Translations under genes and position numbers: made by a program | Assembly: GCF_900143625.1 (NCBI RefSeq) | Contig: NZ_FRFF01000197.1 | Location: forward strand, 1 to 51,042 | Reading direction: 5' to 3' | DNA from: Nocardiopsis sp. JB363 | Lineage (GTDB): Bacteria; Actinomycetota; Actinomycetes; Streptosporangiales; Streptosporangiaceae | DNA length: 51,042 nucleotides | Part shown: positions 33,003-40,815 of the stretch, one piece after another | Layout: the number at the start of each line of letters is the position of its first letter | Numbering within the stretch: position 1 is the stretch's first letter | The notes under the pieces: generated by a model | Database searches by the model: none | The model's input: the letters and a program-made list of their open reading frames with translations, nothing else | Told to the model about the DNA's origin: nothing

Positions 33003-33167
33003 AGTGCCGCGTCAGCCAAGGTTCGCCCCGTCGCGACGTTCAGCACAGCACCTCGCCGCGTTGGCGAAAAACCCGAATAGGAACCACTATGAGGGCTTCC
33101 CGCCGCCTTGCGATGCACCATCCTGAACGCCGCTCCTTAACGGGCAAACCCCGACTGACGCGGCACT
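33003..33167. mobile_element. MITE-like element with terminal inverted repeats
   Basis: A 165-bp element. The outer 13 bp are perfect inverted repeats (AGTGCCGCGTCAG at 33003-33015, its complement at 33155-33167), and 22 of the first 26 bp match when the ends are aligned, with a further shared CGTTCAG slightly inward. It is too short for a transposase and I see no open frame of note. The right end supplies the stop codon (TAG, 33166-33168 complement) of the PlsC-type gene. No target duplication is obvious. It could be the remnant of an insertion sequence with the same ends. Confidence 0.65.
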
Positions 33168-33837
33168 AGTCGCCGGCGCCGTGGTCGTTGTAGGTGCCGG
33201 CGCGGTCCTGGCCGGTGAGGTCGCCGATGGAGTCCATGATCCGATCGGTGATGACGCGACGGGCCTTGCCCGGGGCCAGGTGGTCGAACCCGGTGGAGAA
33301 GTCCAGGGGGTCGCCGAAACGCACGGTGAACCGGCGTGGGCGCGGCATGCTCGCGCCGATCGGCTGGACCTCCTGGGTGCCGCTGAGCCCGACCGGCACG
33401 ACCATGGCCTTGGATTCCAACGCCAGGTGCGCCACCCCGGTGCGTCCCCGGTACAGGCGCCCATCCCGTGACCGGGTGCCCTCGGGGTAGACCACGCAGG
33501 CCTCCCCGTCGTTGAGCCGGTCCAGCATCATCTCCAGCGACAGCAGGGCGTCGCGGGCGTTGCCGCGACGGACCGGCATGGCGCCCAGGGCACCGAACAT
33601 CGTCTTGGTGAGCCGGCCCTTGACCCCGGGGGTCTCGAAGTAGTCCGACTTGGCCAGGAACCGGACACGGCGATGGGTGACCGACAACGGGATGACCACG
33701 CTGTCGACGAACGACAGGTGATTGCCGGCCAGGATCACGGGTCCGGTGGCGGGGACGTTCTCACGGCCCTCGATGGTCGGTCGGCACAGGGTCCGGGCGA
33801 GCATCGCCGCGGTCTGCCGCATCGCACCGTAGAGCAC
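33166..33837 (-). CDS. 1-acyl-sn-glycerol-3-phosphate acyltransferase (PlsC family)
   Basis: A 223-aa membrane-associated acyltransferase that adds a fatty acyl chain to lysophosphatidate or a related acceptor. The HX4D catalytic motif is NHLSFVD (H40, D45); the acceptor motif is VVYPEGTRSRDGRL and a third block reads MVVPVGLSGTQEV. The C-terminal end (DRAGTYNDHGAGD) lies in the terminal repeat of the adjacent MITE-like element, which provides the stop codon, so the last residues may differ from relatives. Monocistronic. Upstream (33901-33954) is a nested dyad, GGGTGACC/GGTCACCC enclosing ATCCG/CGGAT. Confidence 0.9.
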   Translation of the reverse strand: MLYGAMRQTAAMLARTLCRPTIEGRENVPATGPVILAGNHLSFVDSVVIPLSVTHRRVRFLAKSDYFETPGVKGRLTKTMFGALGAMPVRRGNARDALLSLEMMLDRLNDGEACVVYPEGTRSRDGRLYRGRTGVAHLALESKAMVVPVGLSGTQEVQPIGASMPRPRRFTVRFGDPLDFSTGFDHLAPGKARRVITDRIMDSIGDLTGQDRAGTYNDHGAGD

Positions 33838-34047
33838 GTGTGTTCTCCCTAGTCATGGGTCGGACGCCGCGAACGCGAGGGACGGCCGTACCCAATGTAA
33901 GGGTGACCGATGGGTAAGAGAATCCGGGCGCTCGGATAGTGCTCCAGGTCACCCGATCGCTGATTCCGAGGAGGAACACGAGGTCGGCGAGGTGGGGAGA
34001 ACCGGCGTCGCTCCCGCGGACGCCGGTCGAGGTCCCCACCGTGGTGT

Positions 34048-34971
34048 TCAGCCCGCGAGTCGCCAGTCGGCGTTGGCCCCGCACACCACCAGGCACGGGT
34101 TCTCGCCCGGGATCCGACCCGCCGCCCAAGCGGCGAAGGGCACCGCGGCGGCCGGTTCGGTGGCGATCCGGAACTCCTCCCACAGACGGGTCTGTGCACT
34201 GATGATCTCGGCGTCGGTGACCAACACCGGGGTGATGGGGTTAGCGCGCAGTACCTCGAAGGGCACCCGGCCCAGGGTGGAGGCGCCCAGAGCGGAGGAG
34301 GCCACGGACTCCACCGGGGTGGCCACGGGGTGTCCCGCCGCCAACGCCGAGTGCATGCTCTGGCAGCCCTCCGGCTCCACCCCCACCACACGGCGTCCGC
34401 CCGCGCCCAGGCGCACCCCCGCGGCCAGTCCGCCGCCGCCGACGGCCACCACGATCGAGTCGCACTCGGGGACGTCGGCGGCCACCTCCAGGCCGATGGT
34501 GCCCTGCCCGGCCACGACCAAGGCGTCGTCGAAGGCGTGCAGGAAGCGCACGCCCTCGGAGTCGGCCTGTGCGCGGGCGGCCTCGGCGGCCACCGCGTAA
34601 TGCTCGCCCACCCGGATGATCTCGGCGCCGGTGGCCGCCAACGGGGCCGCCTTGGCCTCGGGCACCGTCTCGGGCACGTACACCGTGGCCCGCACCCCCA
34701 GGATGCTCGCGGCGGTGGCCACGCCCAGACCGTGGTTGCCGCCGGAGGCGGTGATGACCCGGTCGGTGGGTTCGCCGCCCATGAGGGCGTTGAGCGCCCC
34801 GCGCAGTTTGAAGGCCCCGGTGCGCTGGAGGTGCTCCAGCTTCAGGGTGAGGGGACGTCCGTCCACTTCGGTGCGCATCACCGGGGTGTGACGGGCGTGG
34901 GGGGCGATACGTTCGGCGGCTGCACGGACGTCGGTGGCCGTGGGCACTGCGGGCGCGGTCATGGTGCTCAT
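34048..34971 (-). CDS. PLP-dependent threonine/serine dehydratase
   Basis: A 307-aa fold-type II PLP enzyme, catabolic type without an ACT domain, converting threonine or serine to the 2-oxoacid and ammonia. The PLP lysine is K55 (TGAFKLRGA), the phosphate-cofactor Asn motif is SGGNHG (76-81), and the glycine loop is VGGGGLAAG. Slightly shorter than TdcB. Divergent from a LysR gene with a dyad-rich AT-rich gap, so LysR probably controls it. ATG 34971 (MSTMTAP); ATG 34962 is also possible. Confidence 0.88.
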   Translation of the reverse strand: MSTMTAPAVPTATDVRAAAERIAPHARHTPVMRTEVDGRPLTLKLEHLQRTGAFKLRGALNALMGGEPTDRVITASGGNHGLGVATAASILGVRATVYVPETVPEAKAAPLAATGAEIIRVGEHYAVAAEAARAQADSEGVRFLHAFDDALVVAGQGTIGLEVAADVPECDSIVVAVGGGGLAAGVRLGAGGRRVVGVEPEGCQSMHSALAAGHPVATPVESVASSALGASTLGRVPFEVLRANPITPVLVTDAEIISAQTRLWEEFRIATEPAAAVPFAAWAAGRIPGENPCLVVCGANADWRLAG

Positions 34972-34998
34972 GTTCCCACTCTGTCGCTACCGGCGGTT

Positions 34999-35035
34999 AA
35001 CTTAAAGTTGGGTCTGCTAAAGATCGTTAAGCAGA
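34999..35035. promoter_or_regulatory. Putative LysR binding sites between dehydratase and LysR genes
   Basis: AACTT-A-AAGTT (34999-35009), a perfect palindrome, and TCTGCT...AGCAGA (35013-35018 and 35030-35035) with inner AA/TT, a T-N11-A-type dyad as LysR proteins recognise. The region is clearly AT-richer than its surroundings. Confidence 0.6.
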
Positions 35036-35091
35036 ACTTTGTGTCAGACTTTGTCATGGGTGCGGATCGGCGGCACCCCGGGGAGGGACCG

Positions 35092-36015
35092 ATGCTGGAC
35101 GCCAATCGGGTACGGATCCTGGTGGAGATCGCACACGCCGGATCGATCGCGGCCGCCGCCGAGCGGCTCTCCTTCACCCCGCCGGCCCTGTCCCAACAGC
35201 TCACCAAACTCGAACGCGAACTCGGCTGCCGCCTGGTCGAACGCGGCCGCACCGGCGCCACCCTCACCCAGGCCGGTCGGGTCCTGCTCGAACACGGCGA
35301 ACGCGTTCTGGGGGAGTTGCGCGACGCGGAGGCGGCCGTGCGCGAGGTCGCCGGGCAGCGCCCCGACCGCCTGTCCCTGGGCGCCTTCGCCAGCGCGGGC
35401 AAGGTCCTGCTGCCCGAGGCGCTGGCGGTGTTCGGCCACGAACACCCCCACGTGAGGCTGTCGCTGTCCGACATCGAACCGCCCGGCGGGCACGGACTGG
35501 TCGCCTCCGCCGACCTGGACCTGCTCATCACCCACCGCTACCCCGGAGTACCGCTGCCCCGCGCCGGTGGCCTGCAACGCGAACGCCTCCTGGTGGACCC
35601 GCTCATGGTGGTGGCCCCCGCCGGACACCCCGTCGGCGACACCGAGATGAGCCTGCCCGATCTGGCCGATGAGGAATGGATCTGCGGCGCCCCGGGCATC
35701 CACAACCGCGTCAGTCTGGACATCGCCGCGGCCGCCGCCGGGGTCCACCTCACCGTCGCCTACGAGACCCGCGACTACGAGGTCGCCCTGGCCCTGATCG
35801 AGGCGGGGGTGGGCATCGCGCTCATCCCGCAGAGCATCCTGGGCGCCGCTCGCGGCGATGGATGGGTGAGCCGCCCCCTGCGCGGCGCCCGTCTGGCTCG
35901 CGAGATCTACACGGTGCACCGCCGCCGCCCACCCGAACCGGTCCCGGCCATGCTCGCCACCCTGCGGCGCACCGCCGCGCGAACCCTGCCCAGGAACAAC
36001 GCCGACACGCGATGA
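35092..36015 (+). CDS. LysR-family transcriptional regulator
   Basis: A 307-aa regulator: HTH at 1-60 (AHAGSIAAAAERLSFTPPAL) and a periplasmic-binding-type effector domain (about 90-295). ATG 35092 is chosen for GGGAGGG 4-5 nt upstream and because LysR proteins start at this point (MLDANRVRIL); further in-frame upstream sequence reads through the divergent promoter. It probably regulates the divergent threonine/serine dehydratase and itself. The effector is unknown. Confidence 0.92.
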   Translation: MLDANRVRILVEIAHAGSIAAAAERLSFTPPALSQQLTKLERELGCRLVERGRTGATLTQAGRVLLEHGERVLGELRDAEAAVREVAGQRPDRLSLGAFASAGKVLLPEALAVFGHEHPHVRLSLSDIEPPGGHGLVASADLDLLITHRYPGVPLPRAGGLQRERLLVDPLMVVAPAGHPVGDTEMSLPDLADEEWICGAPGIHNRVSLDIAAAAAGVHLTVAYETRDYEVALALIEAGVGIALIPQSILGAARGDGWVSRPLRGARLAREIYTVHRRRPPEPVPAMLATLRRTAARTLPRNNADTR

Positions 36016-36081
36016 GTTCGCGCGCTCTCCAGGGTCGGTACGGGTGACCATGTGATCCCCGAGCGCTCGACAGGAGCAGTC

Positions 36082-36501
36082 ATGACCACACCCACCGGCC
36101 TCCTCGTTCTCAGCCTTCCCATCGCCGACCGCAAGAACGCGATGGACTTCTACCTCGACGCCTTCGGTTTCGAACTCGTCGGAGAACCGGCCGAGGACGG
36201 AGTGCCCGAACCACTCCGGTTCCGCCTCAACGACCAGGTCCTGCTGATGCTCGTCCCCGCGGGCGGGTTCGGCTGGGTCCTCGGGGACGGCCGTGAGGTG
36301 GCCCGGCCCGGGACCAGCGAGTGCCTGCTGAGCATGGCGGTTCCCACCGAGGACCACGTGGCGCGGGTGATGGACCGGGCCACCGTGGCGGGGGGCGAGG
36401 TCGTCACCGCGCCCCAGCGCCACCCCTGGGGTTTTTCGGCGGTCTGCGCCGACCTGGACGGTCACCTGTGGCAGATCATCGTCGAACCCACCGACGCCTG
36501 A
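36082..36501 (+). CDS. VOC-family (glyoxalase/bleomycin-resistance fold) protein
   Basis: A 139-aa single-domain VOC protein with two beta-alpha-beta-beta-beta halves: LLVLSLPIADRKNAMDFYLD at the start and a C-terminal half ending DLDGHLWQIIVEP, typical of the fold. Such proteins bind a metal or sequester small ligands; no specific substrate can be read. ATG 36082 follows AGGAG with 6-nt spacing. It follows the LysR gene by 66 bp and converges with the TRIC channel gene. Confidence 0.85.
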   Translation: MTTPTGLLVLSLPIADRKNAMDFYLDAFGFELVGEPAEDGVPEPLRFRLNDQVLLMLVPAGGFGWVLGDGREVARPGTSECLLSMAVPTEDHVARVMDRATVAGGEVVTAPQRHPWGFSAVCADLDGHLWQIIVEPTDA

Positions 36502-36516
36502 CCCGACCCCGACCGA

Positions 36517-37149
36517 CTACAGCGACGGGGCGCCGGGCGGCCCTGGTGCGTTCCAGCGGTAGCGCAGCGACATCATCCGCATGCCGAAGCACACCAGGGC
36601 GCCGACCACCGCCACCCACCAGGACGCGAACCCGGCCAGGTTTCCGACGACCACGATCCCCGCACCGAGCATCGCCGGGATCGCGTACAGGCGCGAGTTG
36701 GCGCTGAGCACCGTCGGCACCCGGTTGAGCATCACGTCGCGTATGGTGCCTCCGCCCACCCCGGTGATCACGCCCAGGATCACCGCCTGCAACGGACCGA
36801 ACCCGAACTCCAGGGCCTTGGTCGAGCCGATCACCGCGAACAGACTCAGCCCCGACGCGTCGAACAGCAGGATGGGTTTGCTCAGGTGGGTGAGCTGACG
36901 ACTGAGGAAGAACGCCAACGTCGCCCCCGTCAGCGCGACCACCAGGTAACGCCAGTCCTGGAAGGTCGCGGGGGTCTCACCGAGCAGGACGTCGCGGATG
37001 ATGCCGCCGCCGATGGCGGTCACCACCCCCAGGGCCATCACCCCCACGATGTCCACCCGGGCGGTACGGATCGCCGTCAGGGCACCGTCGAGGGCGAACG
37101 CGAAGACCCCGAGGAGGTCGAGGACGAGCAGAACATCGAACGAGGACAT
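36517..37149 (-). CDS. TRIC-type cation channel family protein (YadS/UPF0126)
   Basis: A 210-aa membrane protein with seven hydrophobic segments and an internal duplication: each half carries the same glycine motif, VTAIGGGIIRDVLLGETP (about 43-60) and ITGVGGGTIRDVMLNRVP (about 130-147). Prokaryotic TRIC relatives are trimeric monovalent-cation channels. ATG 37149. Convergent with the VOC gene (15 bp apart) and divergent from the flavoprotein gene, separated by 232 bp in which I see no clear element beyond candidate -10 hexamers. Confidence 0.88.
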   Translation of the reverse strand: MSSFDVLLVLDLLGVFAFALDGALTAIRTARVDIVGVMALGVVTAIGGGIIRDVLLGETPATFQDWRYLVVALTGATLAFFLSRQLTHLSKPILLFDASGLSLFAVIGSTKALEFGFGPLQAVILGVITGVGGGTIRDVMLNRVPTVLSANSRLYAIPAMLGAGIVVVGNLAGFASWWVAVVGALVCFGMRMMSLRYRWNAPGPPGAPSL

Positions 37150-37381
37150 GAGCGTGCGCCGTGAGCGGCGGTTCCCTTCCGGTGCGAACCGAGTTGCCGA
37201 CCATGGATGACAACACTAGACCGCCCTGGAAACAGGTGCGCACACCCTGTGAGACGCCCCACGGTCCGCCGCCCCCGAAGGTCCCACAGGGGCGCGTCAA
37301 GGTGCGTGTCGGTCTTCCACCCGGCCGGGCACGGCGAGATCATCGGGTGAGATCACCGATCCGAGGGCGGGAAAAGAGACC

Positions 37382-38740
37382 ATGGAACACCTGGACGCGA
37401 TCGTCATCGGTATGGGGCCCGGGGGAGAGGTGGTGGCCGACAAGCTGCTCACCGAGGGACGTCGGGTGGGGGTGGTCGAACGCGAACTCATCGGCGGCGA
37501 GTGCGGCTACTGGGCGTGCATCCCCACCAAGGTGCTGTTGCGCGCCACCGAGGTGCACCGAGAGGCCTCCGAAGCGGCCGGGACCACCAGCCCGGACCTG
37601 GACTGGCCGGCCCTGCGCGACCACCGCGACCAGATGATCCGCCACCTGGACGACTCCAAGCAGGTCGAGGGCTACCGCGAACGCGGCGCCCGAGTCCTGC
37701 GCGGCGCGGCCAGGGTGGTGGGCCGCGACCCCTGGCGGGTGGCGGTGGGCGAGACCGAGGTGACCGCCGACCACGTGGTGGTGGCCACCGGCTCCAGCGC
37801 GGTGCGCCCGCCGGTGGACGGACTGGACGACCTGGGTCCCGACCTGGTGTGGACCAACCGTGAGGCCACGACCCTCACCGAGATCCCGCCCCGCGCCCTG
37901 GTCATCGGTGGCAGCGCCGTCGGTGTCGAGTTGGGCGCCTTCCTGGCCGGGATGGGCACCAAGGTGACGATCGTCCAGCGCGGATCACGGCTGTTGGACC
38001 GCGAGGATCCGCGGCTGTGCGCCCTCATCACCGAACGGTTCGAGGCCGACGGTGTGGACGTGCGCACCGGTGCCCAGGTCGAGTCCGTGCGCCGGGATGG
38101 TGACGGTGTCCTGGCCACCCTCTCCGACGGCTCGAAGGTGCGCACCGACGTGGTGGTACTGGCCACCGGACGACGTCCCCGAGGAGACGAGCTCGGCCTG
38201 GCCGAACTGGGCGTGGAGATGGACGGGTCGGCGCTGCCCATCGACGAGCACTGTCGGGTGGCCCCGGGACTGTGGGCGGTGGGCGACGTCAACGCGCGCG
38301 CGATGTTCACCCACGTGGCCAAGTACCAGGGGCGGATCGCGGCCGACGGTGTCCTCGGCTCCCCGCGCACCGCCGACTACACGGCCGTGCCCCGCGTGGT
38401 CTTCTCCACCCCCGAGATCGCCGCCGTGGGCCTGACCGAGGAACAGGCGCGCGAGGCGGGCGTGGACGTGGTCACCTCCGAGGTCGACCTCACCGAGGCG
38501 CTGGCCCGTCCCTGGACCTACGCCACCGATCCGGTCGGCCACCTCGGGCTGGTCGCCGACCGCGAGCACGGGGTATTGGTGGGGGCCTGGGCGTTCGGGC
38601 CGCTGGCCGCGGAGTGGATCCACACCGCGGCCCTGGCGATCCGGATGAGGCTGCCGGTGGAGGCGCTGCGCAACTCCATCCCGCAGTTCCCCACCTTCAA
38701 CGAGGGCTACCTGGCGGCCCTGGACGCGCTCGACGTGTGA
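37382..38740 (+). CDS. FAD/NAD(P) disulfide-reductase-like oxidoreductase
   Basis: A 452-aa flavoprotein of the dihydrolipoamide dehydrogenase/mercuric reductase family. FAD motif AIVIGMGPGGE at the start; redox-active disulfide C41-x4-C46 in GGECGYWACIPTK; NAD(P) motif ALVIGGSAVGVELGAF; second FAD motif LWAVGDVNARAMFTH. The C-terminal catalytic His of lipoamide dehydrogenases (HPTxxE) is Phe here (F436-P-T-F-N-E441), so the electron acceptor may differ. It is of normal length and not next to any 2-oxoacid dehydrogenase genes. ATG 37382 with GGGAAAAGAG upstream. It converges with the SIP gene across a strong hairpin. Confidence 0.9.
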   Translation: MEHLDAIVIGMGPGGEVVADKLLTEGRRVGVVERELIGGECGYWACIPTKVLLRATEVHREASEAAGTTSPDLDWPALRDHRDQMIRHLDDSKQVEGYRERGARVLRGAARVVGRDPWRVAVGETEVTADHVVVATGSSAVRPPVDGLDDLGPDLVWTNREATTLTEIPPRALVIGGSAVGVELGAFLAGMGTKVTIVQRGSRLLDREDPRLCALITERFEADGVDVRTGAQVESVRRDGDGVLATLSDGSKVRTDVVVLATGRRPRGDELGLAELGVEMDGSALPIDEHCRVAPGLWAVGDVNARAMFTHVAKYQGRIAADGVLGSPRTADYTAVPRVVFSTPEIAAVGLTEEQAREAGVDVVTSEVDLTEALARPWTYATDPVGHLGLVADREHGVLVGAWAFGPLAAEWIHTAALAIRMRLPVEALRNSIPQFPTFNEGYLAALDALDV

Positions 38741-38745
38741 GGCGC

Positions 38746-38768
38746 CCAGGGCAGGGGCTCAGCCCTGG
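38746..38768. terminator. Bidirectional terminator-like hairpin
   Basis: CCAGGGC (38746-38752), 9-nt loop, GCCCTGG (38762-38768), with further GCGC pairing outside. It lies between two convergent genes and covers the SIP stop codon (38759-38761). Confidence 0.65.
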
Positions 38769-39607
38769 AGCGCGGCGGCCTCCTCGGCCTCCACACTCTT
38801 GTTCCACTCGGCCTTGGAGGCCTGCCAGCCGTCCTCGTTACGGCCCAGCCTCCAGTACCCGGAGATCGAGAGCTGTTCCTTGGCCAGACCCAGCTCCACC
38901 CGCAGCATTCGGCGCAGGTCGCGTACGAAACCCGCCTCGCCGTGCACGAACGCGTGCACCCGGCCGTCGGGGAATTCCAGTTCCCGCACGGCCGGGACCA
39001 GCAACGATCCGGGGGTGGCGTCGCCGCGGTGCAGCCACCGCACGTGCACGTTCTCGCCCTCGGTGAGCTTCTGCTCCTCGGCGGTGTTCTCCACCTCCAG
39101 GAACACGTGCGCGATGGCGCCCTCGGGCAGGTGGTCCAGGGTGGCGGCGATGGCGGGAAGGGAGCTCTCGTCCCCGGCCAACAGGTGCCAGGCGGCCTCC
39201 GGGTCGGGGGCGTAGGCGCCGCCGGGGCCCAGGAAACGCAGCCGGTCACCGTGGCGGGCGCCGGCGGCCCACACCCCGGCCAACCCGAGGTCGCCGTGGT
39301 GGACGAAGTCGATGCTCATCTCACGCGTGGCCGGGTCCCAGGAACGCACGGTGTAGGTGCGGGTGACCGGCCACTGCTCCCGGGGCAGCTCGGCGCGCGC
39401 GGCCTCCAGGTCGAAGGTCTCGGGGTCCTGCGGGGTGGGCGCGGGGAACAGCAGCTTCACGTAGCTGTCGGTGGAGCCGTTGGTGTCGAAAGCGGCGAGT
39501 CCCTCACCGCCCAGTACGACCCGGATCATGTGCGGGGTCAGGCGCTCCACGCGCTCGACCCGACCGGTGTGTACGACCTGCTTCGGACGTGATGGCCGCT
39601 CCGACAC
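38759..39607 (-). CDS. Siderophore-interacting protein (FAD-dependent ferric reductase)
   Basis: A 282-aa SIP-family protein that reduces ferric siderophores in the cytoplasm to release iron. The FAD-binding motif is RTYTVR (83-88), followed by the NAD(P)-binding motif LAGDESSLPAI and a C-terminal SIP domain (GYWRLGRNEDGWQAS). ATG 39607 is only 18 nt from an iron-box-like palindrome, so it is probably repressed by IdeR/DmdR when iron is plentiful. No siderophore uptake or synthesis genes are adjacent. Confidence 0.92.
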   Translation of the reverse strand: MSERPSRPKQVVHTGRVERVERLTPHMIRVVLGGEGLAAFDTNGSTDSYVKLLFPAPTPQDPETFDLEAARAELPREQWPVTRTYTVRSWDPATREMSIDFVHHGDLGLAGVWAAGARHGDRLRFLGPGGAYAPDPEAAWHLLAGDESSLPAIAATLDHLPEGAIAHVFLEVENTAEEQKLTEGENVHVRWLHRGDATPGSLLVPAVRELEFPDGRVHAFVHGEAGFVRDLRRMLRVELGLAKEQLSISGYWRLGRNEDGWQASKAEWNKSVEAEEAAALQG

Positions 39608-39625
39608 GGCGCCCCCTCTCGCTCA

Positions 39626-39643
39626 GGTTAGGTGAACCTAACC
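39626..39643. promoter_or_regulatory. Iron box (putative IdeR/DmdR operator)
   Basis: GGTTAGGT-GA-ACCTAACC, a perfect 8+2+8 palindrome, close to the actinobacterial iron box TTAGGTTAGGCTAACCTAA. It lies directly upstream of the SIP gene start. Confidence 0.85.
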
Positions 39644-39690
39644 AAGGACACCGTAGGCCACCACGACCGAACCGGGCAAACCGGCTTCCA

Positions 39691-40719
39691 TCAGGTGGGA
39701 ACCGTGAACGCGGTGTGCAATCGGGCGTCGTGCTCGTCGGCGCCGGCCCACAGCGCCGCCACCCAGGCCGCGCCGCCCGCGGTGCAGCCCGCTCCCAGCA
39801 CCGGCGAGGCCGTGCCCAGGGTGAGCTTGTGCGTCAACGACTGCCGCACCGGAGCGGATCGGGCCAGCACCCCGCCGGCCAACACCACCGGCGACCGTTC
39901 ACCCGGAACACGCACCTGGTGCACCGACTGGGCCAGGTGACCGGCGGCCGCGTTCACGATCACCTGCGCGGCGGCGTCGCCCTGGTGGTGGGCCTCGGTG
40001 ACCAGCGGCGCGAACTCGGCCAGGGCGATCGGCGGGCCTGCGGTCAGTGTCCGGGCGAAGTTGCGGGCGTGCTCCTCGGGCAGGTGGTCGGGCCCGTTGG
40101 GGCGCTGGCCGGGGATGACCCTCTTGGCGATGGAGCGCGCCAGGGGACTGAGCTCACCGCCGATCCCCAACTGCCGGGCGGTCTCTCGGGCCGCCTGATG
40201 CCCGATCCAGAACGCCGACCCCTCGTCGCCGATCAGCCACCCCATCCCGTCCGCCGACCGGGCGCGCCGCCGACCCTCGATCCGGGTGGCGATCGCCCCG
40301 GTTCCGGCGATGAGGATGGTGCCGTCGCGTTCGGGCGTGCCCGAGGCGAAGGCCACCACGTCGTCACCGATGAAGCGCACGGCGCTCGGGGTCAGCCCCG
40401 CCTTGGTCATCGCCCGATCCATCCGGGCGCGGACGGCCTCCTCGCGCAGTCCGGACACCCCGGCCAGTCCGACGATGGTGGCGGCCACGGCCTCCCGGGC
40501 TCCGGTACCGGACCGGTCCAACGCGGTGCCGATCGCCTCGGTCAGTTGCTCCGCGGCCCTTTCGGGACCGTGGGTGTTGGGGTTGGCGCCCCCGGACCGG
40601 GCCTCGCCCCGCCGCTCACCGGTCAGGGTGGTCACCAGGGCACGGGTGGTGGTGCCCCCCGCGTCCACCCCTACGACCAGGGCGGGGGAGGAGGAGAGAG
40701 GATTTCGTCGTGTCGTCAC
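39691..40719 (-). CDS. BadF/BadG-type ATPase, N-acetylglucosamine kinase-like
   Basis: A 342-aa ASKHA kinase. Phosphate motif LVVGVDAGGTTTRALVTT, VGLAGVSGLRE, ILIAGTGAIATRIEGRR and GMGWLIGDEGSAFWIGHQAA, the GlcNAc-kinase pattern. It resembles the kinase in the alpha-GlcNAc island but is a stand-alone gene here, divergent from the acetyltransferase pair. It may salvage GlcNAc or MurNAc from wall turnover; this is inference. ATG 40719. Confidence 0.88.
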   Translation of the reverse strand: MTTRRNPLSSSPALVVGVDAGGTTTRALVTTLTGERRGEARSGGANPNTHGPERAAEQLTEAIGTALDRSGTGAREAVAATIVGLAGVSGLREEAVRARMDRAMTKAGLTPSAVRFIGDDVVAFASGTPERDGTILIAGTGAIATRIEGRRRARSADGMGWLIGDEGSAFWIGHQAARETARQLGIGGELSPLARSIAKRVIPGQRPNGPDHLPEEHARNFARTLTAGPPIALAEFAPLVTEAHHQGDAAAQVIVNAAAGHLAQSVHQVRVPGERSPVVLAGGVLARSAPVRQSLTHKLTLGTASPVLGAGCTAGGAAWVAALWAGADEHDARLHTAFTVPT

Positions 40720-40815
40720 GAACAGAGGGTGCCCCGACCCCGGCCCCCTTACTCGCCCGACCAGCGCCGGAAAAAGCGGTGGCCGTCATCTCCCGTGGCC
40801 TGATAGTCATCGACC

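Noticed and set aside
33003..33167. Target-site duplication around the MITE-like element
   Set aside because: The bases next to the two ends (GAAGCC and AGTCGC) do not match, so no duplication can be claimed.
33087..33464. Small minus-strand frames covering the MITE-like element
   Set aside because: They are extensions of PlsC shadow frames and have no start signals or recognisable domain.
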